Shown in pieces: positions 23,325 to 33,312 of a stretch of 64,000 bases of DNA. The stretch comes from Symbiodinium sp. CCMP2592 (lineage: Eukaryota; Sar; Dinophyceae; Suessiales; Symbiodiniaceae), in contig CAJNDT010001225.1 of assembly GCA_905221615.1 (NCBI GenBank), forward strand, positions 1 through 64,000. The letters run 5' to 3'. Positions within the stretch are counted from its first letter, which is position 1. The number at the start of each line of letters is the position of its first letter. A program made the position numbers and the translations under genes. The notes beneath the pieces were generated by a model. The model worked only from the letters and a program-made list of their open reading frames with translations. It made no database searches and was not told the DNA's origin.

Positions 23325-23495
23325 ACTAAACCCTAAACTCTGACCCCCTAAACCTTATAACCCTGAAGCCCTAAAACCCTAAATTCTAAACCCTACACTC
23401 TAAGCCCGTACACCTTAAAACTTGAACCCAAAACCCTGAACTCTAAACCCTGAAACCTCAAAGCCTGAACCCGAAAACCTTTGAGCCCTAAACCG
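23325..23495. repeat. Degenerate telomere-like array
   Basis: CCCTAAA variants such as CCCTAAACTCTGA and CCCTGAACTCTAAA. Confidence 0.75.
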
Positions 23496-23579
23496 TACGA
23501 ACCCCTGGACCGGCAGCCCCAAGCCGGACCTCCGCATTCAGCTTTTCCAAGTAGTCCAAAGCGTAGCTATGCGCTTGCT

Positions 23580-23800
23580 TCTGGAGATCCTCCGATGGTT
23601 TTGGGGTTTAGGGTCTGCTGGAGATCCTCTGATGGTTTTGGGTTTAGGGAGTCCTTAGGATTCCTTTCAGGGATCTATAGGGTTTGAGGGATCCTCTGAT
23701 GGGTTTGGGGTTCAGGGATTAAGGGATCCTCTGATAATTTAGGGGTCTAGGTTTAGGGTTTAAGGGATCCTCTGGGTTTGAGGGATCCTCTGATGGTTTA
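23580..23800. repeat. Minisatellite GATCCTCTGATGG plus telomere-like spacer
   Basis: About seven copies of GATCCTCTGATGG separated by TTTGGGGTTTAGGG-like spacers of variable length. Confidence 0.8.
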
Positions 23801-23940
23801 AGGGATTTCAGTATGAGGGCTGAGGGTTTCGGGTTTGGGGTGTAAGTGATTGTGGATGAAGCTCTAAGACTTTGGGGTTCAGGGTTTAGGGCTCCCTAAG
23901 CTCTAAGCCTTGTTCTGGGTTTTGTGGAAGACCTTTCGGG

Positions 23941-24053
23941 TCCCCAGAGACTCCAATATCCCTTAATGAAGGAATATACATTAAATTATAGTAGGATCCC
24001 TAATATGATTTAAGGTATATTCCTTAATTAAGGGATATTGGAGTCTCTGGGTC
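23941..24053. mobile_element. MITE-like fold-back, family F
   Basis: Arms CCCCAGAGACTCCAATATCC and its complement continue into palindromic TTAAGGAATATACCTTAA-type sequence, so almost the whole element can fold into one hairpin. Second copy at 36687. Confidence 0.9.
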
Positions 24054-24143
24054 GGGGTTGAGGCACTTAAGAGTTTCGTTTCGACGGTTGAGGGCGTAGC
24101 TCTTGAAGGCTGAACGAGTGAGGTGTTTGGGTCAAGGGCCTAT

Positions 24144-24253
24144 TTTAGGGGCCCTAATAATCTAATAATTAGAATAGGGTTGTGGGGCCCTTCTTTCTAT
24201 GAGTATAACCAGGAACCCCCACATACTATTGGCAATTATGTAGGCCCTTATGT
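24144..24253. mobile_element. MITE-like element, family A
   Basis: TTTTAGGGGCCCTAATAATC, TAATTAGAATAGGGTTGTGG, and the right end TATTGGCAATTATGTAGGCC. The left arm has a short internal duplication of TAATAAT. Confidence 0.75.
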
Positions 24254-24328
24254 AAGGGCCTCAACCAACGCTGGCTGAACCGTTCCACGGTTCAAAGCCC
24301 TCCAAACAGCCACGTCCGAAACCCTAAC

Positions 24329-24430
24329 ATAGGGGCCTTAATAATTAGAATAAGGCTTTGGTGTGAACTATGGTATAATTATAATAAGGACCTTCCCAAA
24401 GGTATAGGTAAATACTATAAGTCCCCTATA
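24329..24430. mobile_element. MITE-like element, family A
   Basis: Left end ATAGGGGCCTTAATAATTAG, right end ACTATAAGTCCCCTATAG. Confidence 0.8.
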
Positions 24431-25515
24431 GTAAACCACAAATCCATGGAGCCTTCAGACTAAGCTGTAAACCCATGGTGCCTGGACTGGAACGATGCAC
24501 TTGCAGAACCTCGGCTCATTGGGCTGTTTACCGGAGGGTTATCGAAGTTTAGGGTTAGGTTCTTTCTTGCTAAGGAACTGAATAATTTAAGTGAGCATCA
24601 TACGGATCTCTAATCAATGATATGGTTTCCTTATGATGGTAGCTTAGAGCCCAACCTGTGGATCCAACAACCTGCTGCTTAAGGGTTGCAAACTTCTGTG
24701 TATATTATTTCACATATATATATGGTTATGAAAACCTGTATGTCTATGTAATGCGTGGACTGACGTTTTTCTATAATACTGGAATGATAATTTTAGGGTT
24801 CCTTTTCTCTGAAACTCCCTGGCTCAGTTTATGTTTGGGATCTAACTTTTATTCCTGCGGATTTTTGGTCTTTGACTTTGCGAATACATCCTAACACCTG
24901 TATCGACATTCAATCCTGTTGGTCGCGAAGCGCGTAAGCGCCTTATCCCCAGCCTCGCGAAAATTGAACTTGAAGCGGTTTAGGGTTTAGGCTTTAGGGG
25001 TTTCGGGCTTAGGGGAATCTCGTCAGAGCTGTCTTCATGTTCCCCTACTCAGACCTCCAGGCCTTCCCCATGGGGGTAGTCATGTACGTAGAGGTTCAGG
25101 GAACTTTGTAAGTCATTAAGACAATATTCATACAGAACCATCGCAAAACTACTATTAATGATCATGAATAATCATTACTTTTTCCTGCAAGTAAACTTAG
25201 GAGAACTCCAGTGACAGGTGACGAAAACCGCCCAGGAGCCCCGAAACGTAAACCCTAAACCCCAAACTCTAAACACGAAGCCCGAGACCCAAAGCCCAAA
25301 CCGTAGATCCTAACACCCTCGTCCCTTTAGAAATAATAAACAGAGCCCTATACCTGTATCCCTTAGTAGGAGTTTTTTAAGAAGGTCTACTCGCCGGTCT
25401 GTGTTTACTCTTTTGGGGGAACCATGAAAAAGGACAAGGCTGGATCCTAAACCCCAAACCTCCTCAGCCCGAGGTCCTCAAACTCCTTAACCCGAAACCC
25501 CAGATCCTTCTCTAC
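24431..25515. other. No gene recognised
   Basis: AT-rich around 24580-24900 with an open frame lacking domains. Telomere-like words at 24978-25010 and 25245-25300. Confidence 0.4.
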
Positions 25516-25737
25516 CACTTGGAGGGTCGGGGGACCTAGGAAGTAGGGGCTCCTTTAAAGGGGATTCTAAGGGTTCCTTTAAAGGGCTCTATAGGGGTAC
25601 TATAGGATTTGGGGTTGAGGGGGTTTAGGGACTTTGTGTGTCGGACTTATATGTACCCTAAAAGGGATCCTAATTGGGGTTATGGTACTTATAAGTCCCT
25701 GAAATATCTAATTACTAAGTCCCCCGACCCTCCAAGC
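25516..25737. mobile_element. MITE-like family C variant with nested repeats
   Basis: Ends CACTTGGAGGGTCGGGGGAC and GTCCCCCGACCCTCCAAG. A family L block (25550-25602) and a degenerate TTTAGGG tract sit inside the left half. Confidence 0.85.
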
Positions 25738-26138
25738 AGCGCTGAGACCCCTGCGAATTTAGCCCCGAAGCAAAAACGTTTCGGGCGTCCGAAACCGACC
25801 AAGCCCGAAGAAGACAACCAGCCAGAAGGGGACATGCACCAACCTAACCTAAGAGACCTTTATAAACACCTTAGGCACCAAAATGCTGAAGTCCATACAT
25901 AGACCCTCTACAGCCTTCAACAAAGAAACCTTTATCAAACCGTTCACACCAAAGCTCCTAGACTCTATCCTAAAACTTCTACAGCTCGAAACACCCTTAA
26001 ATGCTTAAAGCCCTAAGCCCCAAACCCACACACGCATAAACTCTGAACCCTGAACTCTAAACCCCGAAACCCTAAACCCTATGTCAAAAGGGATTTACCC
26101 ATAAACCCAAAACCCTAAAGCCTAAATCCACACCGAAG
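25738..26138. other. No gene; telomere-like words at 26005-26130
   Basis: Unique sequence, then CCCTAAA-type words. No supported gene. Confidence 0.4.
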
Positions 26139-26233
26139 TGTAGAATAGTTTTTGGGGCCCCTTCTACGATAGCTATAAGAAGGAACACCCAAAATCGTAT
26201 TGGTAATTCTTTAGGCCCCTATTTGGGCCCCTA
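26139..26233. mobile_element. MITE-like family A, left end eroded
   Basis: Core GAATAGTTTTTGGGGCCCC and right end TATTGGTAATTCTTTAGGCC, followed by a second short GGGCCCCTATAT. Confidence 0.7.
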
Positions 26234-26320
26234 TATGAAATCCGCACCGAGGTGCTCCTCGGCCAAGATAGACACGAGCTTGCTGAAGCCATTCGACTGG
26301 AGGTCCCCTACGAAACTCCT

Positions 26321-26353
26321 GGGTTTTAGGGTTTTGGGTTTAGGGTTTGGGTT
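26321..26353. repeat. Short telomere-like tract (TTTAGGG)
   Basis: Three to four TTTAGGG-type units. Confidence 0.75.
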
Positions 26354-26477
26354 AGGTACTGCCCCCTTACAGTAAGAGTCCATAATAGGGCTACTATTAA
26401 GGTCCTGATGTATAACTATATTATGAATATAACTCAAGTAGTACTGAGTGGGGGCCGTACCCAAGGTTTGGGGTTCA

Positions 26478-26530
26478 GGAGGGCCTCGATAATTAAGACA
26501 GGGCTTTTCGGGGTATGTTATACTATACTT
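26478..26530. mobile_element. MITE-like family A, left fragment
   Basis: GAGGGCCTCGATAATTAAGA and GTATGTTATACTATACTT, cut off before the right arm. Confidence 0.6.
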
Positions 26531-26780
26531 GCCTTGCTGGCTTAGCTTTGCTTTTCGTTGAGGGTTTAGGGTTTTCGGGTTCAGGGTTCAAGGGGGTCCT
26601 CCTGGGTCAGCTTTGCTTCTGGTTGAGGGTTTAGGGTTAATAGTGTAGGAGCCTCAATAATTAGAATAGGTTCTTTTTGGGGACATATTATACTTTACAT
26701 ATACTGGGAACGCTGAGGAATAGTATTGGTAGTTATCTAGGCTTCTGTATTGGCTTCGCTTCTGGTTGAGGGTATAGGTT
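26531..26780. repeat. Three copies of TTGCTTCTGGTTGAGGGT-type repeat
   Basis: Related words CTTTGCTTTTCGTTGAGGG, CTTTGCTTCTGGTTGAGGG and CTTCGCTTCTGGTTGAGGG begin near 26547, 26613 and 26754, each leading into telomere-like sequence. A family A element lies between copies two and three. Confidence 0.7.
26644..26751. mobile_element. MITE-like element, family A
   Basis: Left end TGTAGGAGCCTCAATAATTA, right end TATTGGTAGTTATCTAGGC. Inserted inside the GGTTGAGGG repeat. Confidence 0.75.
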
Positions 26781-26890
26781 TGAGATCCAGGGTTCGTGGG
26801 CCTTTGTTTTGCAGTTGCTTCTCGTTCAGTCTTGGTTGGGGTGATTCCAGTAGTTTCAGCTTCTTTGATCTGGCCCTCCGACAGTCCGAC

Positions 26891-26964
26891 ATATGGGTGG
26901 TTGTCAAAACTATGGTCCCTTTTTGGCTACCCCAAATATTAGGTGCCGTACTATATTAGGGACC
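26891..26964. mobile_element. MITE-like family E, right arm missing
   Basis: Left arm GGGTGGTTGTCAAAACTATG and the diagnostic AAATATTAGGTGCCGTACTA, then ends at TTAGGGACC. Confidence 0.75.
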
Positions 26965-28400
26965 GGCTCGGGGTGTGAGGCTCAGCGTTTTTCAGGATGC
27001 CTAAGGGTGGAAGCCTTTAGAGGGTGGAGGAATTGAAGGTTCCACAGTAGCCCCTTCATAGCAAGGGTGCCCTTTTCCTACTAGTTGGCTACGAGGGCCC
27101 TAAACCCTTACTGGGGAACCTAGGACTGAAGGGTTTGAGGTTCAGGACTTCAAGTTAGGTCTTAGGATGCAAGGACTCGGCAGCCCATGGCAGGGTGTTC
27201 TAAATTAGGGCCTCTGTTCAAGTCCCTATCACAGCATACAGTTCAATCTGTAATCTCGGTGTCGATTTCAATAGTCCCAAAACGGGCTCTATATCAAACA
27301 ATGATTAAACCAAAAACACTCCTAAATCGATACTTAGTACTGGTTTCGGGTTAGAAGTTAGAAGCTTTTCGAATTTGGGTCCCTTTTGGCGGGACCATCG
27401 TTCGGAACGGCTATAGGCAATGCATGACGCCGGAATGCGAACTCGAGTATGCCCGTAGTATGCCCATTCGGCATGTGATATGTGATGGTACTCGGGAATG
27501 GCAATCCAAGCCCAACCCTCGCATTACCCCGAACGATCCGTCTTCAAACAAACCCTAACAAGTCCATGAGTGGTAAATTTGTATTTTATGTCGATCCGCT
27601 CAGATTCATTCTGAATCTTAAACCCTAAACTTATGAGTAGGCTATTATAAGTAAGGGTCCCAGGAGTATTTACGGTTTACGGTTTTGGTTAGGCCTCATT
27701 AGACCCAGGATAACTAACTTCAAACAGGGCACGTTTCGTAACAGCTGCAAGCTACGGACCCAAGGCCGTGGCTTCTTAAGTAAGCCCTACCTGAACCACC
27801 CCAAAATCCACTACCGTTTCAGGAGCCAAAAGCAGGAAATCTTAAGCAAGAACTCGAAACATGAAATATTTAACGGTTTAACGTTTAGGTCGATGGTCGA
27901 AATCTTAAACCCTAAGGAACCCTACGATTTTCCCTCACGATTCATCAGTAGCATAAACCCCTAAACCCTAACCCTAAACACCTTACGCTTTGAAAGTGCC
28001 CAAGTGTCCAGGGCGTCCATAGGCACATCTCAGCAATCAGCAGATCTGTTCCCACCGGCACTGCATTCCGCTCCATCTGCAAGTACCGAAGCTGTCCCTG
28101 CCAGGTCTAAGTGGTCAATGTAGGGCTTTGGGTTCTGGTCGTGGGTTTTGGGCTTGGCTTCTTCTTCAGATTTATGTCGGCGTGTCACGGCTTTGGCTAG
28201 TCTTCTTGGGGTTGGGGGAGATCAGCGGTGCGTTATGATTTTTAACTCGGGACCTCCATTTCAATCAAAGCGTCTGGCCTGGATGGTGAAGAAGCACGTC
28301 TCAGCAAGACGGTCTGCAACGAACACCAGGTCGTCCTCGCTAACAGACACACACGCACACTATCAACGGTAGAACTGTCTATGTAGCGCTAGGTCAGGAA
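26965..28400. other. No gene recognised
   Basis: Largely unique sequence, with short telomere-like clusters at 27618-27632 and 27950-27985. An open frame at 28148-28372 has no domain. Confidence 0.4.
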
Positions 28401-28525
28401 TACTTAAAGGATCATGGGACTTAGTAACTAGGGTTATAACTAGGGTAACTGCACTTATAACTACTTATAGCCCCAATTATGATCCTTATAACCTTACTAA
28501 CTAAGTCCCATGATCCTCCAAGTAC
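28401..28525. mobile_element. MITE-like element, family C
   Basis: Ends TACTTAAAGGATCATGGGAC and CCCATGATCCTCCAAGTA. Core with GGGTTATAACTAGGGTAAC. Confidence 0.88.
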
Positions 28526-28734
28526 TCATCTTGAGAAGCTAACGGAATACCCAAACAGCTGCTGAGAGGGACTGAACGGCACCTTGAAGGCCTGCTGGCA
28601 AGGTCACGGGTAGCAACCCAAGCCTGACATTGATGGGTCCCTTCCAGCTTGTTGGTTACGGTTTAGGGTGAAGGTATACTGCATCTGAACCGTCTGGCAC
28701 AAGAGCAACACCCCTGAAGAACTACAAGCCCCCT

Positions 28735-29020
28735 CCCATCCACGCCCTCCCCCGCGCACCTGACGCTTGTCCGTCCGCACCATCGCTCCCGCCCCTTGTC
28801 CGCGCCCTCCCCAGCGCTCCGTGCGCACCCGATATCGCGCTGCCCCTTGTGCACGCCCTCCCCCGTGCACCGTCCGCGCGCCCGATATCGCGCTGCCGCC
28901 TCTTGTCCACGCCCTGCACGCCCCGCCCCTTGTCCACCTCCTCCCCCGCGCACCGTCCGCCGATATCAAGGCCCGTCCACGTCTTCTAAAGCTCTTCCGT
29001 TAAGACACGGCCCGATATCA
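28735..29020. repeat. GC-rich 53-bp minisatellite with GATATC
   Basis: Units contain CTTGTCCACGCCCTCCCCC and CCCGATATCGCGCTGCC. GATATC falls at 28831, 28884, 28962 and again near 29012, giving a period of 53 bp between the first two. It is far more GC-rich than its surroundings. Open frames on both strands are by-products of the composition. Confidence 0.85.
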
Positions 29021-29081
29021 CGCACCTCGCGTTGGAGCACTAAACGAGAACCCAACCCCAGAGCAGCTTTCGGGAATAATC

Positions 29082-29111
29082 CATGCTCCAACTTTCTGGG
29101 ATCAACTATAA
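29082..29111. mobile_element. MITE-like family G, half element
   Basis: CATGCTCCAACTTTCTGGG followed by ATCAACTATAAA matches the right arm of the family G copies at 19251 and 37869. Confidence 0.65.
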
Positions 29112-29476
29112 ACTCACGGGCTTTCAGATCTAAACTCACCATAATCTCCAAACCCCGTGCAGCAACCATTCCTAGGTTCGGGGTTCGGGAATGAAGCCTT
29201 CAAGCCTAAACCAGGAATCAGCGATCCTACATTCAATAACTGACACCCAACCTAAATCTGATATTCTAAGCCTCAATGAGCTGACAAACATCCTCAACCT
29301 AAACAATCAGCCTAGGGTTCAGGGTTTAGGGTTTTGGACATCCTCAACTCTACATGCCTTGACGACCTTACATGTTTACGATGCCATAAACGTCCTCGGC
29401 TGCATCAAAAACCATAATGGCTTCTGTAGCAATCTTTTGCATCACCTGAGCATGTTGGCTGTCAGGGTTTATGAAA
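29112..29476. other. No gene recognised
   Basis: Telomere-like words at 29310-29332. The open frame at 29191-29490 shows no domain. Confidence 0.35.
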
Positions 29477-29578
29477 TACAGGGGCCTTAATAAGTAGAAA
29501 AGGGGTTTGGGGCCCATTATACTATAATTATAATAAGGAACCTCCAAAATAGTATAGGTAATTACTAAGGCCCCTATA
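29477..29578. mobile_element. MITE-like element, family A
   Basis: Close to the family consensus: TACAGGGGCCTTAATAAGTA, GGGGCCCATTATACTATAAT, ATTACTAAGGCCCCTATA. Confidence 0.9.
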
Positions 29579-29696
29579 TTAGGGTCATGTCTTAGGGACT
29601 AGGGCCCCGCCCGCGAAGACTGTTGTCCTAAATCCTTTAGCCCTCAACCACCAAAGCCCGGAAACGGCAAAAAACAAAACCTACAACCCTATCCAA

Positions 29697-29799
29697 TATA
29701 GGGGCCTGAATAATTACCTATACTATTTTGGGGGCTCCCTATTACAATTATAGTAGAATGAGCTCCAAAACCCTATTCTACTTATTAAGGCCCCTCTAT
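29697..29799. mobile_element. MITE-like family A, reverse orientation
   Basis: TATAGGGGCCTGAATAATTA at the left and AACCCTATTCTACTTATTAA, GGCCCCTCTATT at the right. The asymmetric core is inverted relative to 29477. Confidence 0.88.
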
Positions 29800-29879
29800 T
29801 ACAACCCTATCTAAGCCCTGCGCCCTGAGCCCTTTTCCTCGAACGCCCCCCGAGCCGAAAGCCCTAAACACCCGTGTGC

Positions 29880-30044
29880 GGGGCCCTCCTCCTCCTCCTC
29901 CTTTTGTGTTTTTTTTAAGGCCTTCTTCCGTCTACATGATCCAGCGAAAGTCTCTTTTGAGACAGGCTCTTTAACTACCCACACCATTGATCTGGCCCTC
30001 CTCCTTTAGGGTTTAGGGTTTAGGGTACAGTGAATGTGAGGGCC
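29880..30044. other. Spacer with short simple repeats
   Basis: (CCT)n near 29885-29902, a T tract at 29910-29918, and TTTAGGG units at 30006-30025. Confidence 0.6.
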
Positions 30045-30151
30045 CTACTGTTGATGATATAAATCCTGCACTACCCATGATAAGGAATATACCATAATTC
30101 CCATAGCTTCGGGTCCTTAAGGTAATGCAGGATTTATATCATCAACCGTAG
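30045..30151. mobile_element. MITE-like fold-back, family B
   Basis: Left arm CTGTTGATGATATAAATCC, right arm GGATTTATATCATCAACCGT. The core matches the copy at 6959. Confidence 0.92.
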
Positions 30152-30432
30152 TAGTTAGAACAGGTTCTGGAGGTTAGTGTACGAAGCAACAGATTACAGT
30201 TGTGAAAAGAGGGGAGAATGCTCTTGGAATCCAATTCGGGAGCCTACATACCCATTGATTGGCTTGGCAAAGATGACGAGTCTGATGGCGACATATACCA
30301 ATCTGAGAATTTTTATACGGACGACATATGACTGACATCATATAATATCCCTTTATGCGACCTTTCACAAAACGACACGAACCCGCAACCGCCAAGGTAA
30401 AGGGTTCAGGGTTTCTGAACCCTAGATCGGTA
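30152..30432. other. No gene recognised
   Basis: Unique sequence. A minus-strand open frame (30174-30395) has no domain. Confidence 0.35.
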
Positions 30433-30537
30433 ATAAGGGGGCCTGAAGAAATAGAAGAGGGTTTTGGGGCCCATTATACTATAAATATAATAAGAAATCC
30501 CCGAAATAGTATTGGCACTTATTAAGGCCCCTATGTT
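30433..30537. mobile_element. MITE-like element, family A
   Basis: TAAGGGGGCCTGAAGAAATA, GGGGCCCATTATACTATAAA, ACTTATTAAGGCCCCTATG. Confidence 0.88.
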
Positions 30538-30664
30538 ACTCCCGATAATCTCTCTTCTCGTCCAGGCACGTGCCCCTCGGTAAAGCTGAGGTCCAAGTTC
30601 GAACATATCTGATCCAAGAAAGGTATCTTCCTGAGGATCTTCACGGGCTTGAGGGTTCCAGGTT

Positions 30665-30771
30665 AATGTAGGGGCCTTAATAATTAGAATAGGGTTTTGG
30701 GACCCGTTATACTACACTTATAATAATGAACCAACCAAAATAGTATAGGTAATTATTAAGGCCCTTATATA
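30665..30771. mobile_element. MITE-like element, family A
   Basis: TGTAGGGGCCTTAATAATTA and AATTATTAAGGCCCTTATA. A complete, well-preserved copy. Confidence 0.92.
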
Positions 30772-30774
30772 TTA

Positions 30775-30815
30775 TAGTACCCTTATCGATCCCTTATAGA
30801 CTCCCCTTAAAGGGA
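30775..30815. repeat. Family L motif
   Basis: CCCTTATCGATCCCTTATAG and CCCCTTAAAGGGAACC, followed by a family A end fragment (ATTATTAAGGCCCTTATA). Confidence 0.7.
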
Positions 30816-30952
30816 ACCACAATTATTAAGGCCCTTATATTAAGGCCCTTCTATTGGGGGGTTGAAAAGGTTCGATGTTTCGGCCTTGTGGGCTTCGGGG
30901 TTCGGTGCTGGGATGAGGGACTGAAGGTTCAATTTGGGAGTTGGGCGATCGG

Positions 30953-31017
30953 GGGTTCCTTTAAAGGGATCTATAAGGGTACCTTTAAGGGGTTCCTTTA
31001 AGGGATCTATAGGTTTT
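30953..31017. repeat. Family L motif, same composite as at 6888
   Basis: GGTTCCTTTAAAGGGATCTA followed by GGGTACCTTTAAGGGGTTCC, almost identical to 6888-6955. Again followed by TTTAGG and a family B element. Confidence 0.8.
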
Positions 31018-31025
31018 AGGTTTAG

Positions 31026-31128
31026 GGTTGATGATATCAATCCTGCATTACCCATTATACGGAATCTACCATCATTTCCGTAGTTTGGGGTCCTTAAGGT
31101 AATGCAGGATCTATATATCATCAACAGT
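31026..31128. mobile_element. MITE-like fold-back, family B
   Basis: GGTTGATGATATCAATCC, TCCTTAAGGTAATGCAGGAT and ATATATCATCAACAGTA. Forms a composite with the preceding family L block. Confidence 0.88.
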
Positions 31129-31856
31129 ACTGTCGGGTTTACCTGGATTCGGGTTACACTCGAGCCTGGGTTGTCGTACCTTTCATGGATAGCCGACTTA
31201 TGACTCAATAGGGGCCCCCCCAATAGCATATAAGCAACCATAAGGAGAGGGACATCCCATATAAAAAAAACCCTCATAATGAAGCCCAATGAGGTAAGGG
31301 TATCCCCATAAAAACCTTATGCTTCTGCCCCTTTTGGGTCCCTAACTAAAGCCTGTTCACACGAGAACCGAAGAGCCAACAGACGTACTAGAATTCAGGG
31401 TCTGCGCCATCTTTGAAGACCAAGATCAGGGGTCCTTGCAGCATATCAGCATATCTGTGCCGCAACCCGAACCGCCTTAACCCCACTACAGCCCGAAACC
31501 CTAAACCCTTAGCGCCACTAGAACCCTAACTCACCGGTAAGCCCTAACCCCACCGACCCCGTTCTTCGAAAACCTTCTTGGTAGGATGCCCAATAAGCAT
31601 AATCTCACGAACAGGGTTTTGTTCATATGGGGTCATTACCATGTCATTACCCTACGTCACCCCCAGACCCTTGACGCCAACCGCTCAAGCCTGAACTCTA
31701 AACCTCAATCCTTGCAAGTCTAGAGGTGGTATCTCTAACCAAGTCGAATCTATAGAAGAAGCCGCCCTAAACCCTAAACCCCTAAACCAAATCCGAATCA
31801 GACTTTGAATGCCATCAACTCCGACCGGGCAACTAAACCCATAAGCCCACTGAAGG
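31129..31856. other. No gene recognised
   Basis: Telomere-like CCCTAAA words at 31495-31510 and 31768-31790. Otherwise unique sequence. Confidence 0.4.
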
Positions 31857-32217
31857 ACGGCCTGACACGATGACAGCAATGGTGGCGATGCTCAGGCGCA
31901 TGTGACGTTCTATGTGACCCAGTCGCTCATTGTAATCGAAGTCTCTTTCGACTGTGTGAGCGTCCGAGAAGAAAAATCTTGACAAATGCTCCGCTTGCAG
32001 TTTCTCTCGAAGTTCTTCGAAAGTCTTCTCTTGCAAGTTCTTCAGCGCAAACTTCGCTCTTTTGAGAGCGAGCTCGGCCATCCTGGCACAGCGGCATGAC
32101 AATTCTCTGCCTGCTTCCTGGTAGTCCCGAGTCATATGTATGATTGCAACCTGCAGACCGCGCGTCGTGACGTCGGATGATCTGAAAGTCGAGATGCTGC
32201 GCGTACAGCAGGTCAAC
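31857..32217 (-). CDS. Possible exon of an unknown helical protein
   Basis: The minus strand is open for about 120 codons, is free of telomere-like repeats and encodes a charged, helix-prone peptide (MAELALKRAKFALKNLQEKT, FEELREKLQAEHLSRFFFSD). It begins just after GGGGAG, a possible 3' splice site. Further upstream on the same strand (32295-32363) a second open stretch encodes LAVKKYAMLLSDGVEIRNG and is followed by GGTAAGGGC, a plausible 5' splice site. The two would join across an intron of about 80 bp. No family is recognised and no start codon is identified. Flanking telomere-like repeats read TTTAGGG in the sense of this strand. Confidence 0.42.
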
Positions 32218-32373
32218 TCCCCAATCTAGATCACGTTCACAGAGACAAAGCGTTGGTCAGGATGCTCCTGGGGATGCCCTTACCATTTCGGATTTCCACG
32301 CCGTCGGAGAGCAGCATGGCGTACTTCTTCACTGCGAGGCATACGACGTCCAGGATCGTTTGACGGAAGGACG

Positions 32374-32626
32374 AACCCAAAACCCAAAACCCGGAACCTT
32401 AAAAGAAACCTTAAAAGGAACCCTAAAAGAAGCCCTTAAAAGGAACCCTAAAAGAAACCTTAAAGGACACCTTAAAAGGAACCCTAAAACGAACCCTAAA
32501 AGGAACCCTAAAAAAGAAACCTTAAAAGGAACCCAAAAAGAAACCCTAAAAGGAACCCCAAAAGAAACCTTAAAAGAAACCCTAAAAGAAACCCTTAAAA
32601 GGAACCCTAAGAAAAACCTAGAAGGA
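32374..32626. repeat. Minisatellite AAAAGGAACCCTAAAAGAAACC
   Basis: About 16 tandem units of 11-12 bp alternating AAAAGGAACCCT and AAAAGAAACCTT. The plus-strand frame through it (Lys-Glu-Thr-Leu-Lys-Gly type) is a translation of the repeat. It looks like a purine-rich derivative of the CCCTAAA motif. Confidence 0.9.
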
Positions 32627-32690
32627 ACCCGTCCTTCTCCAGTTTTGCTTGGGGGCTAAAGGTCAAGCTCTGGGGTTCTATTAGCTTAAA

Positions 32691-32809
32691 GGTAAAAGGA
32701 GGGACCCGTAATAAGGACCCCTAGGTACATACCTTCAATACAGCTATTATAAACCCATTATATAGCCCATTATAGGGTAGGGGTCCCCATTAAGGGTCCC
32801 TCCTTTGCC
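32691..32809. repeat. Inverted repeat element, family N
   Basis: Arms GGTAAAAGGAGGGACCC and GGGTCCCTCCTTTGCCC enclose an AT-rich, itself partly palindromic core (CCCATTATATAGCCCATTAT). Single copy. Confidence 0.75.
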
Positions 32810-32856
32810 CTTTGATATTGGTTTAGGGGTTAACTCCTCTACTACTAAGAAGCCGG

Positions 32857-32966
32857 TAGTATAGGGGCCTTAATATTTATAATAGGGTTTTGGGGTATAT
32901 TCTACTGTAATCATAATAAAGAACCCTCGAAGCAGTGTAGGCAGTTGTTGTTGAGGCCCCTGTATT
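32857..32966. mobile_element. MITE-like element, family A
   Basis: AGTATAGGGGCCTTAATATT at the left, GTTGTTGAGGCCCCTGTATT at the right. An insertion next to TACTACTAAGA-type words that recur on both sides (32838 and 32965) may mark its target. Confidence 0.85.
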
Positions 32967-33205
32967 ACTACTAAGACGCCCGCAGCCCCGCGTTTCACAA
33001 ATCATGTGCACCCAGCGGCAGCAAGCAAGACTTGTAGCGATGGAACCTTTTGGAGGGACAGCAGCGGGGATCGTTGGGAGTTTACGGTTGGCCAGCGAGC
33101 CTACTATCTAAATAACACCACTACTATTGTGGGGGCTCCTTATTGCAACTATAGTATAAATGGCTTCAGGAGCATTGTGCTGTGCCACACAGCACAGGGC
33201 GTTGT

Positions 33206-33312
33206 GCCTGAATAATTCTATTGGCTAGGCTTCTGTCATATAGTTGGATTGTATTATAGTCAGTATTACACCCTAAAAACCCAATTCGAACGATTGAGGC
33301 CCTTTTATTACA
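33206..33312. mobile_element. MITE-like family A, old reverse copy
   Basis: GTGCCTGAATAATTCTATTG at the left, AACCCAATTCGAACGATTGA and GGCCCTTTTATTA at the right. A second core fragment (ACTATTGTGGGGGCTCC) lies at 33122-33158. Confidence 0.65.

Noticed and set aside
24658..24894. Plus-strand frame rich in aromatic residues, possible membrane protein
   Set aside because: Compositional effect of an AT-rich stretch. No conserved motif, and no splice or start support.
32360..32659. Lys/Glu/Thr-rich open frame
   Set aside because: Direct translation of the AAAAGGAACCCT minisatellite.
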